A DNA stretch of 64,000 nucleotides from Peptococcaceae bacterium 1198_IL3148 (GTDB taxonomy: Bacteria; Bacillota; Desulfotomaculia; Desulfotomaculales; Desulfohalotomaculaceae). A program made the position numbers and the translations under genes. A model generated the notes under the pieces. The model saw only the letters and a list, made by a program, of their open reading frames with translations, did not search any database and was not told the DNA's origin. The stretch spans positions 62,001 to 126,000 of the forward strand of contig JBAIYS010000001.1 in NCBI GenBank assembly GCA_036763105.1, written 5' to 3'. Below, piece by piece: positions 38,093-45,959 of this stretch (the stretch's first letter is position 1; the number at the start of each line of letters is the position of its first letter).

Positions 38093-39157
38093 TTACTTAC
38101 TTATTTTCTCCAAAGTCATGGAAAATGCCTTCTTTTTGATAAAATCCGGCACCTGGTTGTAAGGTAAACTGGGTAGTTTGTTTTCTTTTAATAGGTCTAT
38201 CATAATGTTTAAATATACCAGCTTTTCTCGCCAAGCCTTTAGGCCAGGGTGTTGTTGTAAATCGCTTTCTTTAATGTAGGCCACCAGTAGGTTAGCTGCG
38301 AACTGGTAGATACCCAAATGCTGATAAATAGTGCTTATTTCTGAAACGGCCAAATACTTTAGCATTGGCTCTGGCTGCTGTTTTAACGCCTCCATCAGTA
38401 GTTTAACCGCATCATTATAGTTACCCAGGCGAGATTGACTTAATCCTTTGGAAACTAATTGTTGGACGGTCAATACCTCCACCACAGGTTCAATAACCTC
38501 AGTTGTTGTTTGTTCTAACTCTTCATTAATAGCTTCTGGCTCTTCTGCCATTACAGCTTCTTCATTAGCTTCTTCTATATCAGTACCGATTACATGCTCG
38601 CTTTCGGTTGCGGAGCTTTCTTCAATTTCTGCTGTCGCAGTCTCAAAATGATATTGCTCTTGCATTGGCAGTTCAGGCTCGGCGCTAGTTATAGAGCTGG
38701 TGATCTGCTCATTTGAATAGCTGTCTTGAATGTCATCTTCTGCATTAGCTTCTTCAATATCAGTGTCGATTATATGCTCACTTTCGCCTGTGGCGCTTTC
38801 ATCAATTTCTGCTGTCGAAGTCTCAAAATGATATTGCTCTTGCATTGTCAGTTCAGGCTCTGCTGTGGCAGCTGTTTCTGCCAAACCAGCCGCCACTTCC
38901 GGCAACTCAGTGGTATCATTATCTTTAGAGTCTGTAAGTTCCATTCTTTTTACGACAATAGCAGCCAAAAAATAGATTATAATATAAATTATTATAATTA
39001 TCAGCGGACTAACCCGTGTTATTACCAAAGGAAAAATAGCTGTCATTATAAATCCCAACAGGCTAATACCAATGGCACCCTTAATAGGCAGGTGTCTTTT
39101 GATTATAAAATAACTAACGGCTGCTACTATAGAAATCAGTATGTAATAAGGTGCCAT
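38093..39157 (-). CDS. Membrane-anchored TPR-like protein with duplicated acidic linker
   Basis: The 354-aa protein has two or three N-terminal membrane helices (about 1-65), a long acidic linker (about 70-225) and a C-terminal TPR-like helical domain (about 235-340, LVSKGLSQSRLGNYNDAVKLLMEALKQQPEPM). The linker carries two copies of a segment beginning AEPELxMQEQYHFET, 60 residues apart. I chose the ATG at 39157, because GGAGG lies 5 nt upstream and the earlier ATG at 39178 precedes it. No function can be assigned; TPR domains usually mediate protein contacts. Confidence 0.75.
   Translation of the reverse strand: MAPYYILISIVAAVSYFIIKRHLPIKGAIGISLLGFIMTAIFPLVITRVSPLIIIIIYIIIYFLAAIVVKRMELTDSKDNDTTELPEVAAGLAETAATAEPELTMQEQYHFETSTAEIDESATGESEHIIDTDIEEANAEDDIQDSYSNEQITSSITSAEPELPMQEQYHFETATAEIEESSATESEHVIGTDIEEANEEAVMAEEPEAINEELEQTTTEVIEPVVEVLTVQQLVSKGLSQSRLGNYNDAVKLLMEALKQQPEPMLKYLAVSEISTIYQHLGIYQFAANLLVAYIKESDLQQHPGLKAWREKLVYLNIMIDLLKENKLPSLPYNQVPDFIKKKAFSMTLEKISK
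38556..38864. repeat. In-frame 180-bp-period direct repeat inside the TPR-protein gene
   Basis: Segments of about 129 bp, 38556-38684 and 38736-38864, are near-identical copies with a period of exactly 180 bp (60 codons). The core at 38641-38680 and 38821-38860 differs at a single base. The period keeps the reading frame, so this is a recent internal duplication of the acidic linker. Confidence 0.9.
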
Positions 39158-39288
39158 ACAACCTCCATTTAAATCCATAATTTAAATATTGTTCTACAAA
39201 TAACATAGTAATCCTTTTTCTTCAACAGATTTTTGTAGCAAATATTATAGTGCCACAGCAGCTTTTAAACACCAATAAAAAATGGCAG

Positions 39289-39317
39289 TTGACATACTTA
39301 TTTTTTTTTGTTACTAT
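39289..39317 (+). promoter_or_regulatory. Promoter of tRNA-Arg
   Basis: TTGACA (39289-39294) and TACTAT (39312-39317) are spaced by 17 nt, 30 nt upstream of the tRNA. Confidence 0.8.
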
Positions 39318-39347
39318 TGGTAATGCGTTCGATGTTAAAAAAATCTT

Positions 39348-39424
<77 letters not shown>

Positions 39425-39433
39425 GTAAAAACT

Positions 39434-39465
39434 AAGACACCGCAAAGGTTTGCGGTGTCTTTTGC
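39434..39465 (+). terminator. Terminator after tRNA-Arg
   Basis: A 13-bp perfect stem, AAGACACCGCAAA (39434-39446) with TTTGCGGTGTCTT (39449-39461), is followed by TTTTGCTTTTT. The next 240 nt (39466-39702) holds no gene that I can support. Confidence 0.9.
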
Positions 39466-39702
39466 TTTTTGGCGAAACTTGCGTAAGTAGCGTAAGGGGA
39501 ACAATTTGGGAACATTCTTAACAAAACAATACTTTAAATACTTTGATTAGATTTAATAATACCCTATATCAAAAACGACACTTTCTTTAACAAGTGATTC
39601 ATCCACCAGACAGCCTAGTTTGTGTTAATCTACCGCTGGTGCCGGTTCCCCAGATTGTTGCAGATTATTGCCGCCAGTGTTATTTATTTTGCCTAGATAA
39701 AA

Positions 39703-39731
39703 TTGACATGTGATACTATATATGGTACTAT
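39703..39731 (+). promoter_or_regulatory. Promoter and possible operator of hicAB
   Basis: TTGACA (39703-39708) and TACTAT (39726-39731) are spaced by 17 nt. The spacer and -10 region contain two copies of TACTATA (from about 39714 and 39726), a plausible HicB autoregulation site. Confidence 0.65.
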
Positions 39732-39772
39732 AAACTTAAAGAAAAGAGTTAAAGGCGGGTGAAAAAATTGTA

Positions 39773-40015
39773 ATGAGTAAACTCCAGAAACTCTACCAAA
39801 GGATCAAAAATAATCCTAAAGCAGTAAGATTTGAAGAATTAGATAAAATACTAAGATCGGCTGGGTTTGCAAAACGACAACCTAAGGGTGGCTCAAGTCA
39901 CCATATTTATGTAAAAGGCGATAAAATGTTATCCGTGCCATATAAGCAACCACACATAAAATCTACATATGTTGAACGGGCAATAGAACTAATAGGGGAT
40001 TGCTTTGATGAGTAA
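39773..40015 (+). CDS. hicA: HicA-type mRNA interferase toxin
   Basis: This 80-aa protein has the double-stranded-RNA-binding-like HicA fold, with the catalytic His in GGSSHHIYV (about 40-48) preceded by LDKILRSAGFAKRQPKGG. HicA cleaves mRNA during stress. It precedes hicB by 23 nt in the usual toxin-first order, with its own sigma-A promoter. The frame is intact. Confidence 0.92.
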   Translation: MSKLQKLYQRIKNNPKAVRFEELDKILRSAGFAKRQPKGGSSHHIYVKGDKMLSVPYKQPHIKSTYVERAIELIGDCFDE

Positions 40016-40038
40016 CCCCCTCTAAAGGAGGTATAAAC

Positions 40039-40419
40039 ATGAGTGTTAAAAATTTAGACTACTATCTGTCTTTGCCTTATAAAATCACCTTGCATCCGGA
40101 TAAGGAAGAATGTGGCTTTGTCGTTGAGATACCGGAGTTACCGGGTTGTATATCACAAGGTGAAACTAAAGAAGAGGCCTTGGCAATGATCGAGGATGCA
40201 AAGGTTGGTTGGCTAGAAACAGCTATAGAACTAGGAATCGAAATACCGGAACCAGTGCCTGAGGATGATGAGTTTAGTGGCAGATTTGTTTTACGCTTGC
40301 CAAAGTCCTTACACCGTGATTTAGCTGATAGGGCCAAAAGAGAAAATGTGAGTTTAAACCAGCTTACTACTTATTTGCTTTCTTCAGCCTTGGGTAAAAA
40401 CATGGAGTTAAGAAAATAA
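40039..40419 (+). CDS. hicB: HicB-type antitoxin
   Basis: This 126-aa protein has an N-terminal HicB domain (residues about 15-65, ECGFVVEIPELPGCISQGETKEEA) that masks HicA. A C-terminal ribbon-helix-helix DNA-binding region (about 85-118, FVLRLPKSLHRDLADRAKRENVSLNQLTTYLL) likely represses the hicAB promoter. The ribosome site AAAGGAGG precedes the ATG. Confidence 0.94.
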   Translation: MSVKNLDYYLSLPYKITLHPDKEECGFVVEIPELPGCISQGETKEEALAMIEDAKVGWLETAIELGIEIPEPVPEDDEFSGRFVLRLPKSLHRDLADRAKRENVSLNQLTTYLLSSALGKNMELRK

Positions 40420-40426
40420 ATTGATT

Positions 40427-40461
40427 ATCCCCTGTTCAATTGCAACAGGGGATTGCTTTTT
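40427..40461 (+). terminator. Terminator after hicAB
   Basis: A 10-bp stem, ATCCCCTGTT (40427-40436) with AACAGGGGAT (40444-40453), is followed by TTTTTT (40456-40461). It abuts the stop of the convergent HD-domain fragment. Confidence 0.88.
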
Positions 40462-40837
40462 AAGTAAATAACAAGGCGTAATTATTGCCCAGCGTGGCGT
40501 GTCCGAGCAAACTGCCCTCTAATGTGTATTTGAAATCTATTGTGGTGTAATCCAGTTCGCTAAATTTACCGAGGTCATGAAGGACAGCACCGGCTATCAT
40601 CATATCTTTATTGCAGGTTTCTGTTGCATTACTGATAGACACAGCAATTGATAAAACACTTGCTGTGTGTTCCAGCAACCCACCGATATAGGCATGATGA
40701 TGAAAAGCGGCGACCGGGGCAAGTTTTAAGTCTGTTTCAAATTTCTCCAAGATGGCTTGTACCATCTCCCTTAGGCCATCGTCTGCAATCTCATTGACAT
40801 AACCATATTTATTACATCGTTTAATTTTGATACCAGT
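40460..40837 (-). pseudogene. YhaM-like HD-domain phosphohydrolase fragment
   Basis: The open frame encodes HHHAYIGGLLEHTASVLSIA and GAVLHDLGKFSELDY, the HD metal-binding core of YhaM-type 3'-5' exoribonucleases. Intact YhaM is above 300 aa with an N-terminal OB fold; here only about 125 codons are open. The frame is readable upstream of the first ATG (40765) as far as a stop at 40838-40840, and the upstream residues (YVNEIADDGLREMVQAILEKF) still fit the family. The C-terminus is lost at the hicAB junction. It looks truncated at both ends. Confidence 0.7.
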
Positions 40838-41049
40838 TTAATGTATTCTTGTTTATTAAATTCTCTACCATTAACACTAAATTCCTCTTTTGAAAGTAAT
40901 TCCTCAACCGGTTGTATTATTGCATTTTTTTCTGTTATTCCAGCAACTTTCAATAACTCAATTGTTTCAACCCCTAATGCTTTGGCTAGAAGTTGCATTT
41001 CTCTATGAAGTTGAGAAAGAACGTGTATTTCTAACTTGCCAATTTCCAA
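40771..41049 (-). CDS. Hypothetical protein, 92 aa
   Basis: This mostly helical, soluble 92-aa protein begins MEIGKLEIHVLSQLHREMQLLAKALGVETIELL. I do not recognise it. The C-terminal third overlaps the HD fragment in another frame, so either it is genuine and ends in older HD sequence, or both are parts of a scrambled region. It lies just downstream of the strong terminator of the VanW/copper-amine-oxidase-domain gene, and no clear promoter is visible. Confidence 0.35.
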   Translation of the reverse strand: MEIGKLEIHVLSQLHREMQLLAKALGVETIELLKVAGITEKNAIIQPVEELLSKEEFSVNGREFNKQEYIKLVSKLNDVINMVMSMRLQTMA

Positions 41050-41058
41050 TTTGTAAAC

Positions 41059-41127
41059 AAAAAACGCCTTTTACTTATAATTCCTTTAGGAAGACTTCTC
41101 CCTAAGAATCATAAGTAAAAGGCGTTT
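41059..41127 (-). terminator. Long stem terminator after the second VanW gene
   Basis: A 17-bp perfect inverted repeat (41062-41078 with 41111-41127) encloses a 32-nt segment that itself pairs (TTAGG/CCTAA). On the minus strand it ends in TTTTTT. The length is unusual for a terminator. Confidence 0.8.
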
Positions 41128-41135
41128 AAATAGCT

Positions 41136-42065
41136 TTATCCATTACTCTGTGCATTTTCACCATCTTCTATATTAAAGTCTTGCATTTGATGTTTGAAGT
41201 TGACGATCCTGTTAGTTGAATCCCATTCTAAATCACATGCCAATAGTGCGGCCAATGCTCTGCAAGGCATAAACATCATGTCATTTTTAATTAAAACCGA
41301 GCCATTATCTAACTCTATCAGTCGACCACGATAACTAACGGCAAGCGTTTGGTTGTGCTGACCCCAATGCAGTTCGGCAGCTAACGCGTTTAACACCGGT
41401 CTAACCGGAATCATTGTGACGCCCTTTTCAATAAATGGGGCCGCATTTAATGGTACCTGCTCACCTTCTACCAGTAACATAACCGGACTTAGTTCCTTTA
41501 ACGTAACAACTAACTGATTGTCTACACTGTCAGTATTAATTATTATTGGGTTAGGTTTATTGTTTTTAAATTTATAATCCCAAGAGCCATACCAAACAGC
41601 AGCGTCGTCACCGGGAGTTGCATACTCAACCGGTATTGAATGATTGTGCCTCTCCATCACTGCCACCCCTGCCCTTAAAGCAGCTTGATGAATGGCTGTT
41701 GACGTACGGCAAACACCACCGCCTACATCTTTAATGCGAGCGTACCCCCTACTGGTCCAGCCAATCGACTCTGACCATACAAAACCGCGCTCCAGTGTAC
41801 GCGGTCCCACAGTTTTATTAAAAGAAAACACCTCTCCCGGCTGAATAACGGTGCCATCAACCAACTGGGCAGAATAGGATGTGTTATGAATACCTCCAGG
41901 AATTTCTGGTCCCGGTAGCGGCAATTGATATTGTGATATATCGACAACATTGACTGGATTAGGTTGTGTTGCCAACACTGGCGGAGTATAAATACAAGAT
42001 ACAGTTAGCAGCAAAATGATAATCATATAACGTGGTAATTTCACATCAAGACAACACCTTTTCAT
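41136..42065 (-). CDS. VanW protein with copper-amine-oxidase-like N-domain
   Basis: This 309-aa exported protein has a hydrophobic signal (about 12-32), a VanW domain (about 45-190, with IQPGEVFSFNKTVGPR and KDVGGGVCRTSTAIHQAAL) and a C-terminal copper-amine-oxidase-like domain (about 195-295, GVTMIPVRPVLNALAAELHWG). The latter domain is widespread in clostridial surface proteins and probably binds wall polymers. Compared with the 456-aa VanW protein it lacks G5 and the peptidoglycan-binding repeats. A structured leader with a terminator lies upstream (42183-42262). Confidence 0.9.
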   Translation of the reverse strand: MKRCCLDVKLPRYMIIILLLTVSCIYTPPVLATQPNPVNVVDISQYQLPLPGPEIPGGIHNTSYSAQLVDGTVIQPGEVFSFNKTVGPRTLERGFVWSESIGWTSRGYARIKDVGGGVCRTSTAIHQAALRAGVAVMERHNHSIPVEYATPGDDAAVWYGSWDYKFKNNKPNPIIINTDSVDNQLVVTLKELSPVMLLVEGEQVPLNAAPFIEKGVTMIPVRPVLNALAAELHWGQHNQTLAVSYRGRLIELDNGSVLIKNDMMFMPCRALAALLACDLEWDSTNRIVNFKHQMQDFNIEDGENAQSNG

Positions 42066-42182
42066 TGTAAATGTATTTACTAATTAGGTATTAAATTGTA
42101 AAATCCTCCATAAATTTGAGGAATTATTTAGAACAACCTGATTTCCACCAAGCTTTAGTTGCGCTTGTGTGGTGCCAAAAAC

Positions 42183-42285
42183 AAAAAAAACTGAGCTGTT
42201 TGCTCAGTTAATTAGCCTAAGGGTCGGGCGGTGAGGCCCGGTAACCCTGAGGGGATTAAGGAAGTATAAATATTATTATAGCCTT
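42183..42285 (-). promoter_or_regulatory. Structured leader RNA with terminator upstream of VanW gene (unidentified class)
   Basis: On the minus strand a TATAAT-like -10 (about 42276-42281) is followed by a compact hairpin. Its outer stem is CCTCAGGGT/ACCCTTAGG (42244-42252 with 42216-42224, one mismatch), with a 3-nt bulge (42241-42243) and an inner stem CGGGC/GCCCG (42236-42240 with 42225-42229). An intrinsic terminator follows (AACTGAGC/GCTCAGTT, 42189-42209, then eight T). The gene starts 120 nt further on. This is the layout of a transcription-attenuating riboswitch, but I cannot name the class. Confidence 0.55.
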
Positions 42286-42381
42286 TAACTATTAAACCGT
42301 GGTTAATATTGTGTTAATATTTTATTTCTAATTGTACATATAATATTTGGGATAATATTTTAAAAAACTATACAAAAAGTA

Positions 42382-42428
42382 TTGACATTTGAGCAGGTTG
42401 TAAATATAATAAAAATGTAATTATTACA
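42382..42428 (+). promoter_or_regulatory. perR promoter with Fur/PerR-type operator
   Basis: A consensus sigma-A promoter, TTGACA (42382-42387) and TATAAT (42405-42410), has a 17-nt spacer. The palindrome TGTAATTATTACA (42416-42428), 6-1-6, overlaps the expected transcription start. It resembles the PerR box TTATAATNATTATAA. Binding there would block transcription, so autorepression and release by peroxide are likely. Confidence 0.85.
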
Positions 42429-42467
42429 AAATTGAAGTTAATACAGTTATAAAAAAGGGATGGTATT

Positions 42468-42887
42468 ATGAGCTTTAATAATAAAACTATCGAAGAATAC
42501 CTGAAAGACCATGGCATCAAGCCGTCTTTTCAAAGAATTAGGATTTTTGACTATCTTGTTAAGCATAAAAATCACCCTACTGTTGATGGTATCTTCAAAG
42601 CATTGATTAATGAAATACCTACCCTTTCTAAAACCACAGTTTACAACACCCTTAAACTTTTTTTAGAGCAAGGTATCGTACAGCTACTGGTGATAGAAGA
42701 AAATGAAACTAGGTATGATGCCGATACCTCAACCCATGGTCATTTTAAATGTGAACAATGCGGTAAAGTCTATGATATCAGTGTGGATTTATCTGATGTG
42801 GACTTAACTGAGTTAGAAAAGCATCAGGTTAATGAACAGCACATATATTTTAAAGGCATTTGTCATGGGTGCCTTAATAACAAATAA
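42468..42887 (+). CDS. perR: Fur-family peroxide regulator (PerR-like)
   Basis: This 139-aa regulator has an N-terminal winged helix (about 1-80, KPSFQRIRIFDYLVKHKNHPTVDGIF) and a dimer domain with the structural zinc cysteines CEQC (about 95-98) and CHGC (about 133-136). The regulatory metal ligands fit PerR: RYDADTSTHGHF supplies Asp and two His. It is followed by reverse rubrerythrin 28 nt on. The start has a GGGATGG-type ribosome site. Fur or Zur are the alternatives, but context and the operator favour PerR. Confidence 0.88.
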   Translation: MSFNNKTIEEYLKDHGIKPSFQRIRIFDYLVKHKNHPTVDGIFKALINEIPTLSKTTVYNTLKLFLEQGIVQLLVIEENETRYDADTSTHGHFKCEQCGKVYDISVDLSDVDLTELEKHQVNEQHIYFKGICHGCLNNK

Positions 42888-42915
42888 ATGAAAATTATAT
42901 AAGGAGGAATTTAGA

Positions 42916-43464
42916 ATGAAAAAATTTGTTTGTACAGTATGTGGGTATGTACACAATGGAGAAACTGCACCAGAAAAATGTCCACAATGTGGAGTGAAAG
43001 CTGAAAAGTTTGTGGAAAAACAAGCGGGCGAAACACTGGCTTGGGCCGATGAGCATAAAGTTGGCGTTGCCAAAGGCTTAGATCCAGAGGTGGTGCAAGC
43101 CCTTAAAGATAACTTCATGGGTGAATGTACAGAGGTAGGTATGTATTTGGCCATGAGTAGGCAAGCTGACCGTCAAGGTTATCCCGAGGTGGCTGAAGCA
43201 TATAAGAGAATTGCTTGGGAAGAAGCTGAACACGCAGCTAAATTTGCTGAATTGTTAGGTGAAGTTGTGGCTGCCGATACTAAAGCCAACCTACAAGCAA
43301 GGGTGGAAGCAGAGCACGGTGCTTGCCAAGGTAAAAAGGACTTGGCAACCAAAGCTAAACAACTGGGCTACGATGCCATTCACGACACCGTTCATGAAAT
43401 GTGTAAAGACGAAGCCCGCCACGGTGCAGCCTTTAATGGCCTGTTAAACAGATATTTCAAATAA
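42916..43464 (+). CDS. Reverse rubrerythrin
   Basis: This 182-aa protein has an N-terminal rubredoxin-type iron site ([10 protein letters not shown] at 6-15, CPQCG at about 22-26) and a C-terminal ferritin-like diiron domain with EEAEHAAKF (about 100) and EARHGAAF. This domain order is the reverse of classical rubrerythrin and defines the NADH peroxidase-type protein of clostridia that removes H2O2 and O2. AAGGAGG precedes the ATG. It follows perR in one unit and gives the cell oxidative-stress defence. Confidence 0.95.
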   Translation: MKKFVCTVCGYVHNGETAPEKCPQCGVKAEKFVEKQAGETLAWADEHKVGVAKGLDPEVVQALKDNFMGECTEVGMYLAMSRQADRQGYPEVAEAYKRIAWEEAEHAAKFAELLGEVVAADTKANLQARVEAEHGACQGKKDLATKAKQLGYDAIHDTVHEMCKDEARHGAAFNGLLNRYFK

Positions 43465-43478
43465 AACACCGAACAGCC

Positions 43479-43507
43479 AAACGGGTAGTTAAGTCAACTA
43501 CCCGTTT
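43479..43507. terminator. Bidirectional terminator after rubrerythrin and CotH genes
   Basis: A 12-bp perfect stem, AAACGGGTAGTT (43479-43490) with AACTACCCGTTT (43496-43507), closes a 5-nt loop between convergent genes. Confidence 0.85.
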
Positions 43508-43511
43508 CTGT

Positions 43512-45230
43512 TTATCGATACTTTCTGCGTTTAAATATAGACACAAAAACAATGGCCCCCACCAGAACCGCAGACGATGCTACAACTGTTTCCATATAAA
43601 TTTGGCCGCCGCTTTCAACCCTTTGCTCCTCAGGCATGAACCCACCGGGTGCCCCCCTATGCTGGCCATTATTATTAAACCCGCCGGGTTCCATTGGGAG
43701 CCTTTCACCGCCATTAAAATCTGGCTGTGTAGCACCTCCCCCATTGTTTTCTCCCAGATTGGGCGGCATCATGTTGTCAGGCCCTTTTTCCATTATTCCC
43801 CGCATGTTCCCCGGTTCAAAACCACCGGTTTCCGCTTCCACAACTAATTCACCGGAAAGCTGAGCCAGTATGGACGCTGAGCGCTGGGCTGCAAATTCCG
43901 GTAAGCTGTTTTCCCCAGACACCCCCTGTTTAAATTCCTCGGTGGTATAAAATTTAGTTGGGTCCCTTTCCACATAGGGTAAAATAATTGCTGCCACCTC
44001 TTGGGTAATGGATTGAATATGTTCCTCTGTTAATAAATTGATGGCAATTTCTTTCAAATGAGCTTCATATTGTTCCCTATATTCAGCCACCGATAGCAGT
44101 GCGTTTAACAATGGCCGATCTGCCAATGTTGTTCCGGAAACCGGCGTAGTAATGCTAAAATTAATACTGTTTTCGTTTATCAGTTTTTGGTTGCCAGGCA
44201 TACCCATGAACTTACGGTTGGGCACGTCGGCATTTTTATTGGCCGGATTTTGTGTCTGATCTACCTGTTCGTTTTTATCAATCTCTCGGTTTCTTGCTCC
44301 ACCGACAGCGAATCCACCAAAGGCCATGTTGTAATCCCAAGGGATAATGGAAAACACATCGTCCTGCTCATACAAATAGTAATTGTGTTTCATTGGTCCT
44401 TGGTAGCTGTCCAAACTCACTAAAGCGGTATTGGTGGCAAAGTAACGCAGCATCTCATCCACATCCACATGGGATGCTATATCTCCCCCATGATTAATGG
44501 CAGCGAGAAAATTTATCATTGCCGATTGATCTGAGGTTTCCACATTTGTTTTTAATATTAACCCTGGGTAATCTTTTATATCATCACTAATCCATTTCAG
44601 ATCACTGCCAGTGCCTTCTGGTTTATATAAATCACCGCCACTGTCAGCAAAATTACGGGCGATAAATATCTCATCAATCTGTTCCACCCCTAAATAAAGT
44701 CCCCATTCCTTCCCGTTGATGGTGACATACATATAGGAGTTGGCTGGGCTGGGCAACCCCATTTCCGCTATTAATTTATAGGAAACATATTCCTTCATTT
44801 GGGTAGCATCACTAAAGTTATTATTCAGATTTAATTTTTTTAATCCATACAAATTTTGCTCACCATTGTAGTAATCAAAATCTATTTTAAAGCTATAACG
44901 ATCGCTATCTTCCATCCTCGCCACCGAACTCAATGAGGAATTGCCTTTCACCCGCAAACCAACATGCTCTACTTTCTCCCCATTGATTTCTACAGTGGCC
45001 TCTACAATCTCTTCTGCCAGCGGATCTTCTAATATCTTTGTTAAGTCGCTTTCCGCCAGGGTGATGTTAACGGTGGTGACTTTGCTTTGATCAAAAACCC
45101 GCTCCACATAGGCAAAATTAACGTCACTTGCTTCCAGACCAAGACGTGGCAAAATAATAATTGAACCAGTGAAAATAATGAACAAAAGGCCGAAGACACC
45201 CCAAATATATTTGTTTTTGATCATCAACAT
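43512..45230 (-). CDS. cotH: CotH-family protein kinase, membrane-anchored
   Basis: This 572-aa protein has an N-terminal helix (about 7-28), a CotH kinase domain (about 50-450) with VGLRVKGNSSLSS (about 93-105), the KHNYYLY segment and IIPWDYNMAFGG (about 296-307), which carry the acidic active-site residues of this atypical kinase fold. A glycine/proline/asparagine-rich linker and a second helix near the C-terminus (about 545-565) follow. In Bacillus, CotH phosphorylates spore-coat proteins CotB and CotG. Here the two membrane helices and the partner genes suggest an envelope role. It is last in the htrA-VTC-DUF4956-cotH unit. Confidence 0.9.
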   Translation of the reverse strand: MLMIKNKYIWGVFGLLFIIFTGSIIILPRLGLEASDVNFAYVERVFDQSKVTTVNITLAESDLTKILEDPLAEEIVEATVEINGEKVEHVGLRVKGNSSLSSVARMEDSDRYSFKIDFDYYNGEQNLYGLKKLNLNNNFSDATQMKEYVSYKLIAEMGLPSPANSYMYVTINGKEWGLYLGVEQIDEIFIARNFADSGGDLYKPEGTGSDLKWISDDIKDYPGLILKTNVETSDQSAMINFLAAINHGGDIASHVDVDEMLRYFATNTALVSLDSYQGPMKHNYYLYEQDDVFSIIPWDYNMAFGGFAVGGARNREIDKNEQVDQTQNPANKNADVPNRKFMGMPGNQKLINENSINFSITTPVSGTTLADRPLLNALLSVAEYREQYEAHLKEIAINLLTEEHIQSITQEVAAIILPYVERDPTKFYTTEEFKQGVSGENSLPEFAAQRSASILAQLSGELVVEAETGGFEPGNMRGIMEKGPDNMMPPNLGENNGGGATQPDFNGGERLPMEPGGFNNNGQHRGAPGGFMPEEQRVESGGQIYMETVVASSAVLVGAIVFVSIFKRRKYR

Positions 45231-45245
45231 ACCCCTCTGACCAGG

Positions 45246-45929
45246 CTAGGCTGTAAAATTGCCATCATAGCTTAACATAACGGCAGAGGATACCCCTGCA
45301 AGCTTTGATAATTCAGCTAAGAAATCGGTTTGATTTGGTTTTACTCTCACTTCATAAGTAACTTCCGTTTCCTCACCGCTGATCACCGACTTGGACTTTA
45401 AAGAATATTTTTTTGCTTGCCGCGCAATGATTTTCTCCACTGATTTTTCAACTGTATCCGCCGAGTACTTAACGATTAATAAGTATGGATTCTCAATGGT
45501 AATGCGGTTGACAAAAAACACCATCACCAAACCAATCATCACTGATCCGATGGTGACCAATGGGATAAAACCGGCACCACATAAAATACCGGAAACAATG
45601 GCCCAAAACAAAAAGACTAAATCCATTGGGTCTTTAATGGGGGTCCGGAAACGTACAATTGATAGCGCACCAACCATACCCAGGGATAACAGCACATTGG
45701 ATGCGATGCCCATAATGATCAGCGCTGTGGCCATGGTCATGATAATCAGTGAGATGTTAAAAGTGTGGGAGTAAATCACCCCGGAAAATGTCTTTTTATA
45801 GACCACATAAATGAATAATCCCACTGCAAAGGCCACCACTAAAGCAATTACCGAATCAACAAGCGAAAAACTCATTGTTTTTTCTAAAAAACTTGATTTA
45901 AAGATGTCATTAAAATTAAAGGTTTCCAT
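45246..45929 (-). CDS. DUF4956 membrane protein
   Basis: This 227-aa protein has four membrane helices (about 22-42, 53-75, 82-100 and 105-135) with the conserved ALSIVRFRTPIKDPMDLVFLFWAIVSG (about 89-115) of DUF4956, and a soluble C-terminal ferredoxin-like domain. It lies 15 nt before cotH and 30 nt after the VTC gene. The association with VTC and CotH genes is widespread and suggests a membrane complex. The biochemical role is unknown. Confidence 0.9.
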   Translation of the reverse strand: METFNFNDIFKSSFLEKTMSFSLVDSVIALVVAFAVGLFIYVVYKKTFSGVIYSHTFNISLIIMTMATALIIMGIASNVLLSLGMVGALSIVRFRTPIKDPMDLVFLFWAIVSGILCGAGFIPLVTIGSVMIGLVMVFFVNRITIENPYLLIVKYSADTVEKSVEKIIARQAKKYSLKSKSVISGEETEVTYEVRVKPNQTDFLAELSKLAGVSSAVMLSYDGNFTA

Positions 45930-45959
45930 GATTATATCTGGCCTCCAAGATATGTATTT

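Noticed and set aside
41059-41127. 17-bp inverted repeat considered as a transposon end
   Set aside because: There is no transposase or target duplication nearby, and a T-run follows on the minus strand, so a terminator is the simpler reading.
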